DNA of 64,000 nt, taken from the NCBI GenBank assembly GCA_021014325.1, contig CM037474.1:248001-312000 (forward strand). The letters are read 5' to 3'. This DNA is from Plazaster borealis. Taxonomy: Eukaryota > Echinodermata > Asteroidea > Forcipulatida > Labidiasteridae. The notes beneath the pieces were generated by a model that saw only the letters and a list, made by a program, of their open reading frames with translations, was not told the origin of the DNA and did not search any database. Position numbers and translations under genes: made by a program. This document shows positions 9,430-20,689 of the stretch, piece after piece (the stretch's first letter is position 1; each line of letters starts with the position of its first letter).

Positions 9430-12053
9430 AAAAGTATGGAACGCCAACGAAAAACACAGAATCGTCGAATCGATGAGGTGTGCTGCCCTCTCTCGCTTTC
9501 TGAGATCAGTGATTTCTTCACTATTCGCGGGAAAGGATGTTGTGGGAGGACCGTCAACAGTAGGCAAACCCGTTTGAGAACGGACAAATTAATATTACGG
9601 GTTTGGTGTGTTATAATGTTTGGTTACTAATGAACAAAAATGATCAACAGCATCGATAAACAGAGCTGCTTAAGCACACACAGTAGCTAAGCAACATGCT
9701 TACCAGAATTAGAATATTATTATATCAAGCCTCATATACCGTGGGTCTTCTAATACCGTGGTAGCAAAATATTCAAAACGTCATCTATAGACGACTTTCA
9801 TACGGTGAATCGATAGCCAAGAACCCTTTACCGATCTGGTGAAAAACAAAAAGATGAAATGTTGCGGAAACGAATTTTCGCTGACCATGTCTGTCAAAAG
9901 TGCCATTATATCATTAAAATTTCTACCTTAAAGGAACGTTACAGAACTGGTAATTAAAATTTTCTTTATGATCACAGATTTACATAAAACTTACACGGTC
10001 TAATGATGATGATAGTAGAAAACATCCCTAGAAATATTTATGTCTGAAATGCCATATTTGATGAGAAATAAATAAAACTAATTTCAGATTGGAGTTTATC
10101 GCTCATGAGCGTTTTATTCATGCATTGTATATAACACATGCAAATGTGTAATCGGTTTTTCTCTATTTTCTCGTGATGGCCGATCGATCTCAAACTTCTA
10201 CAGGTTTGTCAGTTTATGTATTATATCACTGCCAGTTAGCAAAAACCAATTCTGTAATGTTCCTTTAAATGTTCTGTGCATTGAAATGTCAGTGCCCAGA
10301 TCCTGTTCCACGGTAAACAGAAAAAGATTGACATCGAAAGTACGTATTTTCACCTCAAAAACGTAAACCAATAATTTGTCTGGCGTCCAAAGGACAGGAA
10401 ACTAAAAAGGCTAAAAAATTCAGCATCTTTGCAAAGGGCGCCCTCAATACGTAAGTTTAACACACAAAGTAAAAAAACTCGCTCAAATTACAGACATGCT
10501 TGCACAAGTACAACACTTGTAGCAGGCGAATGCACGCAATTTCCAAACTTGCGCAGTTTTGTTTTAACTTGCGCGGATTACTACATTACGCTTGAAATCT
10601 ACGTCATCGGATTGGTCCAAAATTGAGCGCAGGGGTGACTAAGGAAATTGTTGGTACTCGGTAATTAAAATGCCTAAAAGATCAAAATTTATCCATCTGC
10701 TGGGAAGTTAAACATCGTAATCCAAGTATTAGGTAAATATTGGAATAATATCTTTGGATTTAGCTACTTTAGTGTAGAGATAGTTCATTAAAAAAAAAAA
10801 ATTCTGATTACCTAGATAATAGGAGGCTCACCTCCAGAATCACTTCCGGGCGCATGCACACTTTTAGAGACTTCGTTGACGAATTTAATTAGACAAACGA
10901 TGTATTTTTTGTATGTCAAAATGGAAAGTAATACTTCAACACTTCAAAAACTTCACACTTTTTATAGATTGCTGATTTTTTTTAATCTAATCGAAAAACG
11001 TCCTAACCCCCACGGTAATAGGGTAACCCATCCTACTAGATCCCCTGTGGATGCAATGGCGCCTAACCACAGGTTGACCTTTAGAACCCTTGCCCTTCCC
11101 CCATGTCACACACCTTGCCTGAACCATTCACCTATGCACACTGTGCACATCAATGAAGTATTCAAAAAGTTCTACCCAAAAATGCTATTCCCCAAATTGG
11201 GAAACGATGGGGAAGAATGGCCCCGGCGAAACCTCCGGGCACCCTAAAGCTAACTTTACCATTAATTATAAACGATAACAAGGGAGAAGTGTATCCCAGT
11301 CCTAGTAACACATCAGAAATTTGAGGGGGACAGGTAGCCCGACCGAAACACGGATGGCACTATCGTAAGAAAAATTACATAACCTTGGCCATTACATCTA
11401 GAAATTACGTTTTACAATTTTACCTTCAAATGAAATTAGAAGACCTTTACTATTTTTCTGTCATTTTTGGCAAAAAATGCTCTTTCAAGGTGGAGCTATG
11501 GAAGGAGTATAAAGCATTTAAATCATACCAATATTGATAAAATGAATTATTTTGACTTTACAAGCTTTCATTGCACAACCGGATATGTTCAACATTCGGG
11601 CAGGAAGTGTATGGTGAGGCTATAGGCCCGTGATGGAAAAAACATAACAGATGATGGTCAAACTGTCCCAGGGTATAGAGTCATTTACGCTATCACCACT
11701 TGCCAACTCAGACAGTTACTTGTTTTACATGTGAAAGGATTAGCTGGCTTTATTTTCTCCTTTCCTTTTCATTTGAAGAAAATAACGTTTCACTGAAAGT
11801 GAAACCTTATTTTAATTTACGGGTCCCAAAAGAAACATTAAAATCAGTTTCCAGCAAAAAAAATGTAAGTGCCTGAGTAAATGTTTGTTGTACAACGGAC
11901 ATTATATCGCAACCAGTCCGGCAAAAGAACTTTCACATTTGCCTCTTGATGGACACCGGTGGTTTATAGATGTGATGAGAACGGCATCAACAGCTTATCC
12001 ATTCTAGAGCAACACTTGCACCATTACAGTTCGTGGGGACATAGACGGTAACA
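9430..12053. other. Intergenic region between IDH3G and the GPCR gene (divergent)
   Basis: IDH3G reads left and the GPCR reads right, so this 2.6 kb should hold both promoters. I see a TTAA-flanked MITE (9928-10268) but no TATA box I would defend and no further convincing exon. Open frames at 10429-10626 and 10876-11247 have no recognisable similarity. Confidence 0.6.
9928..10268. mobile_element. TTAA-flanked MITE (TTAAAGGAACGTTACAGAA)
   Basis: The left end is TTAAAGGAACGTTACAGAAC (9928-9947). The right end is the inverse, CAATTCTGTAATGTTCCTT, running into TTAA at 10265-10268. It is about 340 bp, AT-rich and has no coding capacity. Confidence 0.8.
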
Positions 12054-12759
12054 ATGAACAGCACAGAGTCGTTGATTACGGGAGGGGGGTCCGAGGAAAA
12101 AGCACAGGGCTGGGGCATTAGTGACATCGAAAACAGCGACCTAGTTCGGAGCATCTATGGCATCATTGCTGGAATAGGTATCATCGGTAACTTTCTAGTC
12201 TGCTGGGTGTTATTGCGTGTGCCGAGCTTACGATCTAACACCAGTGATTTCTTGGTTCATCTTGCCGCAGTAGACCTCGTTGTGTGCTTGTGGAGCGTTC
12301 CGTTCCACCTGTTTCCACACGTACCGGACCACGACCCTGGGTTTTGGGGTGAAGTGAAGTGCCGTCTCTACTCCTCCAAAGCCCCGCTATGGACATTCGC
12401 CTTGATATCTATCTGCAGTTTGGTAACTGTTAACCTGGAGCGATACATCGCCATCGTCTACCCGATAAAGTATAAAAATATATACAACCGCAGAAACACC
12501 ATTCTCATGATTGTTGCCTGCTGGGTGGTTGGCATCATCTCCAATTCTTACTTCGTGTATGTTTTTGGCGTCACTACATCAGGCGCTTGTGGTATTATTG
12601 GATGGCCTTCCAAAGGTTTCCAGGTTCTTCTTGGGCTTTTTAACTTTGTCTCATATTATTTGGCACCGTTCACCTTCATGGTCCTGACGCAATGGAAAGT
12701 CATAAAGACGCTGAAGAGGCAGGCACGAATATTAAAGGAAAGACGCCAACGAGCGAATG
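12054..12759 (+). CDS. GPCR exon 1 (TM1-TM5)
   Basis: Starts at the ATG in GTAACAATGAACAGC (purine at -3). It ends after one base of a Gly codon at donor GTAAGTTAG. Without splicing the frame would stop at 12800, before TM6, so splicing is required for a full receptor. Confidence 0.92.
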
Positions 12760-15608
12760 GTAAGTTAGCATCTTTGTTGTGCTTTGAAAGCAGTGCTTAA
12801 AGGCATCATACACGTTTGGAAATTGTCAAAGACCAGTGTTCTCACTTGGTGTATCCCAACATATGCATAAAATAACAAGCCTGTGAAAATTTGGGCTCAA
12901 TTGGTCATCGAAGTTGCATGAAAATGATGAAAGAAAAAACACCCTTGTTGTACAAATTTGTGTGCTTTCAGATTAGGAATAAAAACTTCTTGCAAGAAGT
13001 TTTTATTATTTTAGTGAGAAATTACCTCTTTCTCAAAAACTACGTTACTTCAGAGGGAGTCATTTCCTACAATGATTTATACTATCAACAGCTCTCCGTT
13101 GCTTGTTACCAAGTAAGTTTTTATGCTAATATTTGTTTTGAGTCATTACCAAACGTGTACGATACCTTTAACAGGAGATTGAAAGTATAAATATTCACAA
13201 GGTTACTCGTAATATCGGTATAAAGATGGTCTTGGTGAAAATCTTGAAACATGTTGTACCTGAAATGATACCATTTTGCCTAGCACCAACACAAACCGTA
13301 CGGGTTTGGGGATGAGCCGGTGAGCCCCCCCCCCCCACCCTCAACTGATATGTAGCTATAAATTCGGAAAATAGAATAACCAAATAAAACATTAACATTA
13401 ACGAGGCAGACGAAGTATAGTCCGTTCCATATAAATATCAAACGTAAACAACAATAACAAAGGTATTACACAGGAATGGTAAGGATAAAAAAACCTCATT
13501 GTTTATTTTTAGTAATCTTATAAGATTACTGATTATGAAGTTCAAATTAGAAACATTTTTTCTGTCAGGTTTCCCTCTGAAATGAAGTCCTATTGTAGAA
13601 AATCTGAAAGCGCAAAAAAAAGAGCATATCATGCTGAAAATTGTACATGGTTTTCACTATATCTCCTGACTGACACAAAGGGTTAAGCCCAAATTTTAAC
13701 AGGTTTGTCATTCCATGTATGGTTGATCACACAACACTTGAACGCTGCCTGTTACTATTTTGTCAGCTCTACCAATCATGTATAATAGGCCTACCTATAA
13801 CAAATACATTTGTATTTGATCACTTTTATTGTTTTCCTGATAACGGTATAATTGCAGCGTTCTCTTTGTCTGTATTGATGAGGTTCTTTGTCTGTGAGAG
13901 CAATACGAAACACCTGTATAGGCCTACTATGAAAACAAAACCGAAACATCGCTGTTATCATTTAATCATTTAGGTCATTTCTTTTCAACTGTACTATTTC
14001 CTACACTTTGAAGAGGGGGATTCGTATAGACCAGGATATCCTAGTGCGGAAGCGTTTACGGGGCTATCAAAATAAGATTGTTTGGAAGCTAAAATCAAGT
14101 CAAAACATATCGGGTCAAAATCGAAGGTTCAATATCTTTGCAGTGAGTCTTGTGGTGGTGGCGTTCTCGGTAGTTAAACAACCGTATGAAGATGACTTTC
14201 ACCTTCTCCGAATTCATTTTGACCCTCAAAGTTCTAAGAACTTTTTTTCTGAAGAAAAGCTCGGATTAAAGGGTTTGCACAAGATTGGTAGATTGACAAT
14301 AGTTATAAATGTTCACAATGTTGCACATAACTTATGATGGTATAAAGATACATGGCAAGGGTGGAATACTTCCCTTGAAATAATAATGTTTCCTTGACAT
14401 GCTACAGTTATTACTGTATTTACCCCCATGAGATCGAAAAAATGCACAGTAAATGGTTCGATACATTAAATAGCTCCCCAAATTATGTCTGCCCCGCTTG
14501 CCCCCCCCCACCCCCACCCCCATCTACGCCTGAAACATAGGAAGGTTTAACTAATCTATGGACAGCCTTCTCCTGAAGACCATCAGAGCATCCTGAAACT
14601 TTCAGTTCGCCGGTTCTTCTTTTCAGAACCACCACAACTCAATAAGAGAAAACCTTACTTACTAGACTGCATTGTATCCCCATGCAAAGTTTCAAACCCT
14701 GTGTACTTGGGCAACTCGCGCGTATTCGAACATTGTTGGGACCACTTTGGCCCCACGTACATTGCTTTAACGCGTGGAGGAAATAAACTTGCGCACTTTA
14801 ACGGGTTCCAATGTTCAAATACGCGCGAGACTTACACTGTCCTTTCTCGTCTGCAAGAAAGGCCCACAACAAAACATGCAGTCCACTCTCAAAAGTCACT
14901 CAGATAAAAGTTTATGGATTAATTTGGATATTCCGATAATAGTTGTTTGATTTGAAAGTGTGTAATCAACTTGTCAATATTTCTTGTGCAACAGCATTTT
15001 GACAGAGGCTCATTGGGATGTCACGTGTGCAAAAACTTAGATAAACAGGGTCAGGCTGAAGTCACTATTGGTGTAAATAAACATAGGATGTCTGAAAAAA
15101 CGACAAACGGTGCATGCATATAGATCAATTCAAAATGACTTTATGTCTATTCTGTCTTATAGGGCACTCTGCACAGGCCGCTTCACGAACCAACAGAGAA
15201 TCTCGCAAGATGTGGCAGGTACACGCAGCCCAGGAGCTTGAGAAGACCCTATTTCTTGTCACCATCATCTATACGGTCTGCTGGACCCCAAACCAATTCC
15301 TCTTCCTCGTCTTCAACCTCGGCCCCGACAACGTGATCGATTTCCAATCTGTCTACTACCACATCACAGTGATCCTTTCCGTAGCCAACTCATGCCTCAA
15401 TCCCATCATCTACACGATACAAAATCGACCATTTCGGAGGGGAATACAAAAAGTGTTCGGCTGCTACCGGGTTCATCCGGCACAAACAGAGGGCCAGGGA
15501 CAGGGAACTTCTGAGGGTTTGGGTTCAGATAATCTTGTGCTTGGACATGGAGCTGGCGTCATAACATTGGACAGTACATGCACTAACAATGACGCCCAAC
15601 AAGTATAG
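12054..15608 (+). CDS. Orphan class A (rhodopsin-type) G protein-coupled receptor
   Basis: Two exons (12054-12759 and 15163-15608) join through a split Gly codon to give 383 residues. Landmarks: N-glycosylation site Asn2; GN at residues 45-46 (TM1); LAAVD at 70-74 (TM2); Cys103 and Cys179, expected to form the TM3-ECL2 disulphide; ERY 129-131 in place of DRY (TM3); CWTP 275-278 (TM6); NPIIY 315-319 (TM7). The basic third loop (KRQARILKERRQR) spans the intron. The C-terminal tail is Gly/Thr-rich. The overall pattern suits a peptide receptor, but the ligand cannot be named. It should act at the plasma membrane, coupling to G proteins. Confidence 0.93.
12797..13171. mobile_element. TTAA-flanked MITE (TTAAAGG..ACACGTTTGG) in GPCR intron
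   Basis: The left end reads TTAAAGGCATCATACACGTT and the right end ATTACCAAACGTGTACGATA followed by CCTTTAA. Both ends are TTAA. The interior carries phrases I recognise from abundant sea-star repeats, such as AGACCAGTGTTCTCACTTGG and AACATATGCATAAAATAAC. Related copies or halves lie at 2764-2857, 51200-51586, 56755-56882 and 58133-58508. Confidence 0.85.
13172..15162 (+). other. Remainder of GPCR intron
   Basis: No exon is recognised. It contains poly-C runs near 13326 and 14500, and a 150-bp hairpin element at 14701-14855. The acceptor is the pyrimidine-rich TATTCTGTCTTATAG just before 15163. Confidence 0.65.
14701..14855. mobile_element. Hairpin MITE related to family X ends
   Basis: An inverted repeat of about 50 bp per arm: CTCGCGCGTATTCGAACATT on the left and AATGTTCAAATACGCGCGAG on the right, with GACTTACACTG just outside. 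The terminal motif and GTATTCGAAC resemble the ends of family X, so this may be a short derivative. Confidence 0.65.
15163..15608 (+). CDS. GPCR exon 2 (third loop, TM6-TM7, tail)
   Basis: Acceptor CTTATAG at 15156-15162. It encodes the end of loop 3, TM6 with CWTPNQF, TM7 with NSCLNPIIY, a helix-8-like segment (NRPFRRGIQKVFGC) with a possible palmitoylated Cys, then a Gly/Thr-rich tail ending at TAG. Confidence 0.92.
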
Positions 15609-16016
15609 ATTTTCAAGGGGTTAAAGTAAAACATTAGTTGGCTTGAGTTACAACCATTTATTGTAGTTTTTTCAGCCGCCTGTCTATAGCTATTGAATCA
15701 CCGACTTATTATTGTCATTGCAAAACAATTTCTGCTTTACTGAAAAATCGCATGTCATTATGTTTTTCTTCAAACCATTACGCATCCAAATAACATGTAA
15801 CAATGTGATAACATGTAACAATACGTGGCAGTCATCGAACGACGTGCAGTTGCAATTATCGATGCGTTAGTAATATTTTGATAACGGCAGCACCACGCCA
15901 AAAGACGCTGAAAAAACAAAACCCTAGCAATCAACAGGAAACGTCATCTTTGGGTCCTTGTACATGTACATTATCAGTTTGCATATAATCTGCATTGCAG
16001 TTTGAGGAAGTGGACT

Positions 16017-16022
16017 AATAAA
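16017..16022 (+). terminator. Candidate poly(A) signal of the GPCR gene
   Basis: AATAAA about 410 bp after the GPCR stop codon. A second AATAAA follows near 16105, so the exact end is undecided. Confidence 0.45.
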
Positions 16023-16109
16023 CCGGTCAGTCAACTTATGGTATAAATTTTCGACATGAAAACAAAACTACTTTTTAGTTTTAAAAGATATGAATGTTGA
16101 TGTAAAAAT

Positions 16110-17380
16110 AAAATTTTACACAAGATAGCGATAAGCGATACGTATTTTGCAACTGCCGAGCAATAGTTTTAGGTTGTGTACGTGACACTGGCTCTTTGTT
16201 TAGGTTTTCCCAGCCAATTTCAGCAACAAAAAACCAACGGTCTCGTTAAACACCGGTTCTTCCATTAATTTAAAAATGATTTCCTTAAATTCAATACCAT
16301 TCGTTTGGCTTTCATTCGGCAAACAATATAATTTGGATTCAAATGGTCGTTTCGGTCAACTTCGTCAAAGCCCCGCGTTTGTCAAAACTTCAACTTCATC
16401 AATGTTGGAAAACATTATCCACATGTTTGCGATCATTCTGATGTATGCATCAAAACGTTTCTGTGGCTTGGCTTTCATCGTAAATTTCGACGAGCATCCA
16501 TTTAAAGTGATTCTTGTTATATAATTGTGCAACTTTCCCGCGTGATGTAAATTTTGAACCTAAAGATGGCAGCACAAGGCATCAATACACAAGGGTGGTA
16601 AAGCATAAATGAGTGAAAAGGAAGTAATTCCAAAAGAAACTGTGGAACCAAGAAAAACACCTTTGCTCAAATACACAGGGAAAGCAAAACTATACGGTAC
16701 TGAGTCATACAGCATCAAATATTGGCATAAGGCAGCACAAACAGTTGTTTAATTACCACTGCACCTTTCAAACTTTCTAAATTTGCTATACACCTTTCAG
16801 TTAGAGCGATTGGGTATCAAATTCACAAGGAGATGACAAGTCAAACGAAAGTGTTCACGGGCCTTTTGATAAACAGCAACTTTTACAGGCAACGAGGAGG
16901 CAACCAAATCATGTACTAAATAAACAAGGAACATTTGTGGAAGCACCACATCAATTTGCGTCTCACTTTACCTCCAGGTTAATAATATAAAATTGTAAAT
17001 GACTAAAGGTGTTGTTTTCCTTTCGTTGACTGGACCTGGTTGTGTTTGTAAATAATTGCCCTGCGTATAAAACGTGTGACATTCAGTGGCGTAAGGGGGC
17101 GCCACGTGAAGCCCGGGGTGCCCCCGATTTGGAAATCTGGACTTTGTGGAGAAAAAGAATTATTATATAGTAAAATGTTACAATATATAAACTTTTACAT
17201 GAAAGTTTCAATGCTTTTAAAACTATTTTATGCAGACAATTCATTTGTTTTTTACACTCACTTAAGATTATCTTATACAAAATAGTTGGCCTACAAATGG
17301 CATAACAAGAGCGCTGAAAGGGGGTTTGTTAAAGATAGGATTGGACAAATACTGACGATACAATTTATTCTTTTTCTTCA
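16110..17380. other. Intergenic, no gene seen
   Basis: AT-rich sequence. A repeat-like phrase at about 17085-17150 (AGTGGCGTAAGGGGGCGCC...) resembles common dispersed repeats. An open frame at 16276-16524 has no recognisable domain and starts in unremarkable sequence. Confidence 0.5.
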
Positions 17381-17384
17381 TAGA

Positions 17385-17775
17385 TTTTAGAAGAGAATGT
17401 GTGACCCAAGGGGTAGTTGAAATATGACTAGCTTTGTATTTTGATCGTACAAGTTAATAAAACAATCCAGGAATGTATAAGCAGTATCCGGATTATTACA
17501 ACTGAGGACACCAACCCAGTCGAAAGAGCGCAAGTCGCCAATGAACTTATCAAGGTTAATATTTGAACGATTACGAGTAAAAGACAATTAATTGTGATTA
17601 TGAGGTGCACTTGAACTTGAAGCCTGTATAAACATAAAAATTGGCAGGTCATTTGAAATGTCGGAAATTAAAATGCAGGATTTGGAAGAGGGAAGAATAT
17701 TTGATAAGAAGTTATCGCGGTGTACAGTATCAGTGCTGGGCCTAATGCACAAAGTATTGTTCACGAAGATCAACC
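17385..17775 (-). pseudogene. LINE fragment: region between endonuclease and RT
   Basis: Minus-strand pieces in shifting frames read ISDISNDLPIFMFI near 17680-17640, then RNRSNINLDKFIGDL and FDWVGVL near 17580-17500, then FLDCFINLYDQNTKL. These match the end of an apurinic endonuclease domain (SDH-type motif, here SND) and the linker before RT in CR1/L2/Jockey-like LINEs. It lies downstream of the RT fragment on the same strand, which is the wrong order for one intact element. Confidence 0.65.
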
Positions 17776-17914
17776 GGCAGAGGGATTAAAAAAATATAGC
17801 AAATAGTAGAAATTATCTGAGGTAAAAATGAAATGAAGTCAGCTATTTGTATCATATTTTCCCCGTAATATACTCTTCAATTTTTGCTTAAATAAGTAAC
17901 GACTATTAACGCAT

Positions 17915-19445
17915 TTAAGTGCCGTTTTTTAAAGAATTCCAAAACTTAGGACCTTGATAACGAATCCCCTTTTGGGCAAAAGAAGTACGTATATAAGGGA
18001 TATCGATGTCACTGGTTTGTCTAGTATAATGATGATGAACAAAGGCATTTGAAATGATCATAGATTGAAAATAATTAGGTAATTCGTGTTTAAAGAACTG
18101 ATACATAAAAACTCCCAATTGAAGTAAATAAATGTCATTGACTTTAAGAGTCTTATATCTGATGAATAATGGATTTGAGTGAGCTCTAAAGTCTGCATGA
18201 TCAATAATTCTCAATGCCCGTTTTTGTAAAAGAAAAATTCTATTTGAAAGATGAGTATTACCCCAGGCAAGTATACCATAGGTAATATGGGATAAAATTA
18301 AAGTAATATAAGTTTTAAGTAAAATCTCAGAAGGAAAGACATATTTCAGTTTATTGATAATGCCTATGTTTCTAGATATTAGTTTACAAAGGTAATTGAT
18401 ATGTCGACTCCAAGCTAGTATAGCATCAATAAACAGGCCTAGAAATTTAATACAGTCAGTTTGAATAACTAGTGAATTATCGAACAAAATATCCCGAGAT
18501 AGACATGAAACTGTGTTGCAAATAAAATCAAACTTGTTTTACCAATATTAATAGATAATTTATTGGCTGTAATCCAGTTTGAAACGTGAATAAGTTGTCG
18601 GTTTACTGTATTAATAAGATTATCAACATTTTTATGAGAATAAAACAAGTTTGAATCATCTGTAAACAGTATAAATGAAAGAATCTCAGAAGATTTGTCA
18701 AAATCATTAATAAAAATAGAAAACAACGGAGGGCCCAGCAAGGAACCTTGTGGAACTCCACACGATAATTCTTTGGAGATAGACTTAATGTCATTAACAC
18801 AAACAAACTGTTTACGATTTGTAAGATAGTTCCTGAACCACTCCAAGGCAGTACCTCCGACTCCATAAAAATAGAGTTTTGATAAGAGAATTTCGTGATC
18901 AACGGTATCAAATGCCTTGGAGAGGTCCAGGAAAACCCCCAGGGTATGGCACGACTGTTCACGTCCTGATGTAATTTTGTCAATTAATTGCAGGATAGCA
19001 TGCGAGGTTGAATGATTTTCTCGGAACCCGTATTGTACATCAGATAAAATATTGTTCTTATTTAAAAACTCAGATGTGCGAAGGTAAAAAATACGTTCAA
19101 GAATTTTCGTAAAAGAAGTTAAAATAGAAATGGGTCTATATTACAAGATGGGGTCACCTTTCTTAAAAATAGGAACTACTCTGGCTATCTCAACAGTAGT
19201 AAGTGACTGGTAGTGTATAAGTAAGTGGCCTAGAAATGTATGAAATGATGTCTCTAATAAAAATGTTGTTAAACGAATCATGACCGACGCTTTTTTTAAT
19301 AGATAAGCTCAACACGATGGTAATAAGTTCTTGTTCTGTTACAGGAGCAAAAAATAAAGAACAAGGGTTAGGATGAGAAGATAATTTTGACAATGGGTAG
19401 GACTATTAGTAATATGAGAAGCGAGAAAAAAAGAATGTCTTACTT
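17915..19445 (-). pseudogene. Degenerate non-LTR retrotransposon (CR1/L2/Jockey-like) reverse transcriptase
   Basis: Conceptual minus-strand pieces, in more than one frame, give the RT landmarks in order: KKSVGHDSFNN (about 19290), YGFRENHSTSHAILQLI (about 19010), LDLSKAFDTVDH (motif A, about 18910), GVPQGSLLGP (motif B, about 18740) and FTDDSNLF (motif C, about 18650). The post-RT region LGLFIDAILAWSRHINYLC through KRALRIIDHADFRAHSNPL occupies 18487-17915. Frameshifts and a stop near 18490 show it is dead. The 5' end is missing. It is described only; no repaired reading is given. Confidence 0.85.
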
Positions 19446-19578
19446 TTTACCCAACAAGTTTATTTGTAATAATTATAGATGCTTCTCTATTTTCAAAAAG
19501 ATGGAGCAAGAATGACACGGACGAACGGGTGGGCGAGCGTGCCTTAAAATAGACACAATGACGCACACGGGTGGCTAT

Positions 19579-19814
19579 AATAGGGACCATTAGAACACTG
19601 TGCAGGTACGGGATGGGAGTGCGGCTCGGAGAAATTGTTCATGACAATTCATAAAATGTCCATAAAATGTTCATCATTTTTTTTTACTCGCACGGCATTT
19701 CTTCATCGCACTTCAGAAACGCCGTGCGAGTAAAAACAAATGACGACGTCATGAACAAGTTTTCCGAGCCGCACTCCCATCCCGTACATGCACCGTTTTC
19801 TAATGGTCCCTATT
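19579..19814. mobile_element. Long-inverted-repeat MITE
   Basis: About 55 bp at 19579-19635 (AATAGGGACCATTAGAACAC, then GGATGGGAGTGCGGCTCGG) is repeated inverted at 19760-19814. Inside it sits a second inverted repeat, ACTCGCACGGC...GCCGTGCGAGT, at about 19686-19733. The whole could fold into a near-complete hairpin. Confidence 0.8.
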
Positions 19815-20689
19815 CCCACAGAGTCTCGTACGCACATTTAATGTGCGCTAACATTCGCAGCATACGATTCGATGAAAAAAGAAGAACTTGCAAATAGCCG
19901 TACGAAATGTCAAACTTATTTTAAAAAGGGCAAGTTAGCGCTCTAGTCAATAGCTATAATGACTAGTCATTGCGATAGCGTGTACTCTTCTTCCCTGACC
20001 CCCTGCTACAGCGAAAAGCGTCCTCACTCTCGCTTTTTTTCGTCACTAACCCCTGGTATAAAGGATCTGAAAACAACCATACGCATTTTGACCAGGGGCT
20101 AGAGATATTTGACACGATATATTTTGACATGTTTTTACACGGTTACCGAAAACGATCGCAAAGGTAAAGCGGAAATTGAGGTTAGCTTTTTAAAAATATG
20201 TATTTTTCCAAGATTTTGGAAATTGTTTACAATTTACAATTTCTAAATTTAGCTCTCTTTTTTGTTCAAACCTTATTCAATGGGTGAAATTTACACTTAA
20301 CCCCCCCCCCCCCCAGCGTAGTGCAATACACAATACACGCTGTAGCTGCCATTCAAAGTGCCCGGAAGTCCAGATTCTCGCGAGAGCTCGTACGCCCTCG
20401 AGGTCAACTTACACAGTCTATTCCTGAGATTCCCAGATCACTTGAAGACACAATGGGGGGGGGGGACCACCGCCATGCCATATTTTATTAGGCCTATTTT
20501 TCATTATACACATACAAATACAAAACAAGAAACATAACACAAGAGACATTAACTGATGACAGGAACTTAAAAACAAAAACCGAGCGCCAAATGGTTACGT
20601 GAACAAACCAGGAACCAAAGTCAAACCGGAAATTCCTCGGGGTGAAATAACAATATTTCCTTCTTGCATGGACAAATTAGAATCTCGAT
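19815..20689. other. Intergenic, repeat-rich
   Basis: No gene seen. It holds homopolymer C/G runs (about 20301-20315 and 20455-20465) and an orphan family X right end (CTTACACAGTCTATT at about 20410). An inverted pair, ACTAACCCCTGGTATAAAGG and ACCAGGGGCTAG, lies at 20045-20103. Confidence 0.5.

Noticed and set aside
10876..11247. 123-codon plus-strand frame upstream of the GPCR
   Set aside because: No known motif, no splice partners, and low-complexity composition; not supportable as a gene.
12760..12800. Short GPCR ending at 12800
   Set aside because: It would lack TM6 and TM7. A consensus donor at 12760 and an in-phase exon 2 with CWTP and NPIIY show the frame is spliced.
12891..13190. 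99-codon plus-strand frame in the GPCR intron
   Set aside because: It lies within the TTAA-flanked MITE.
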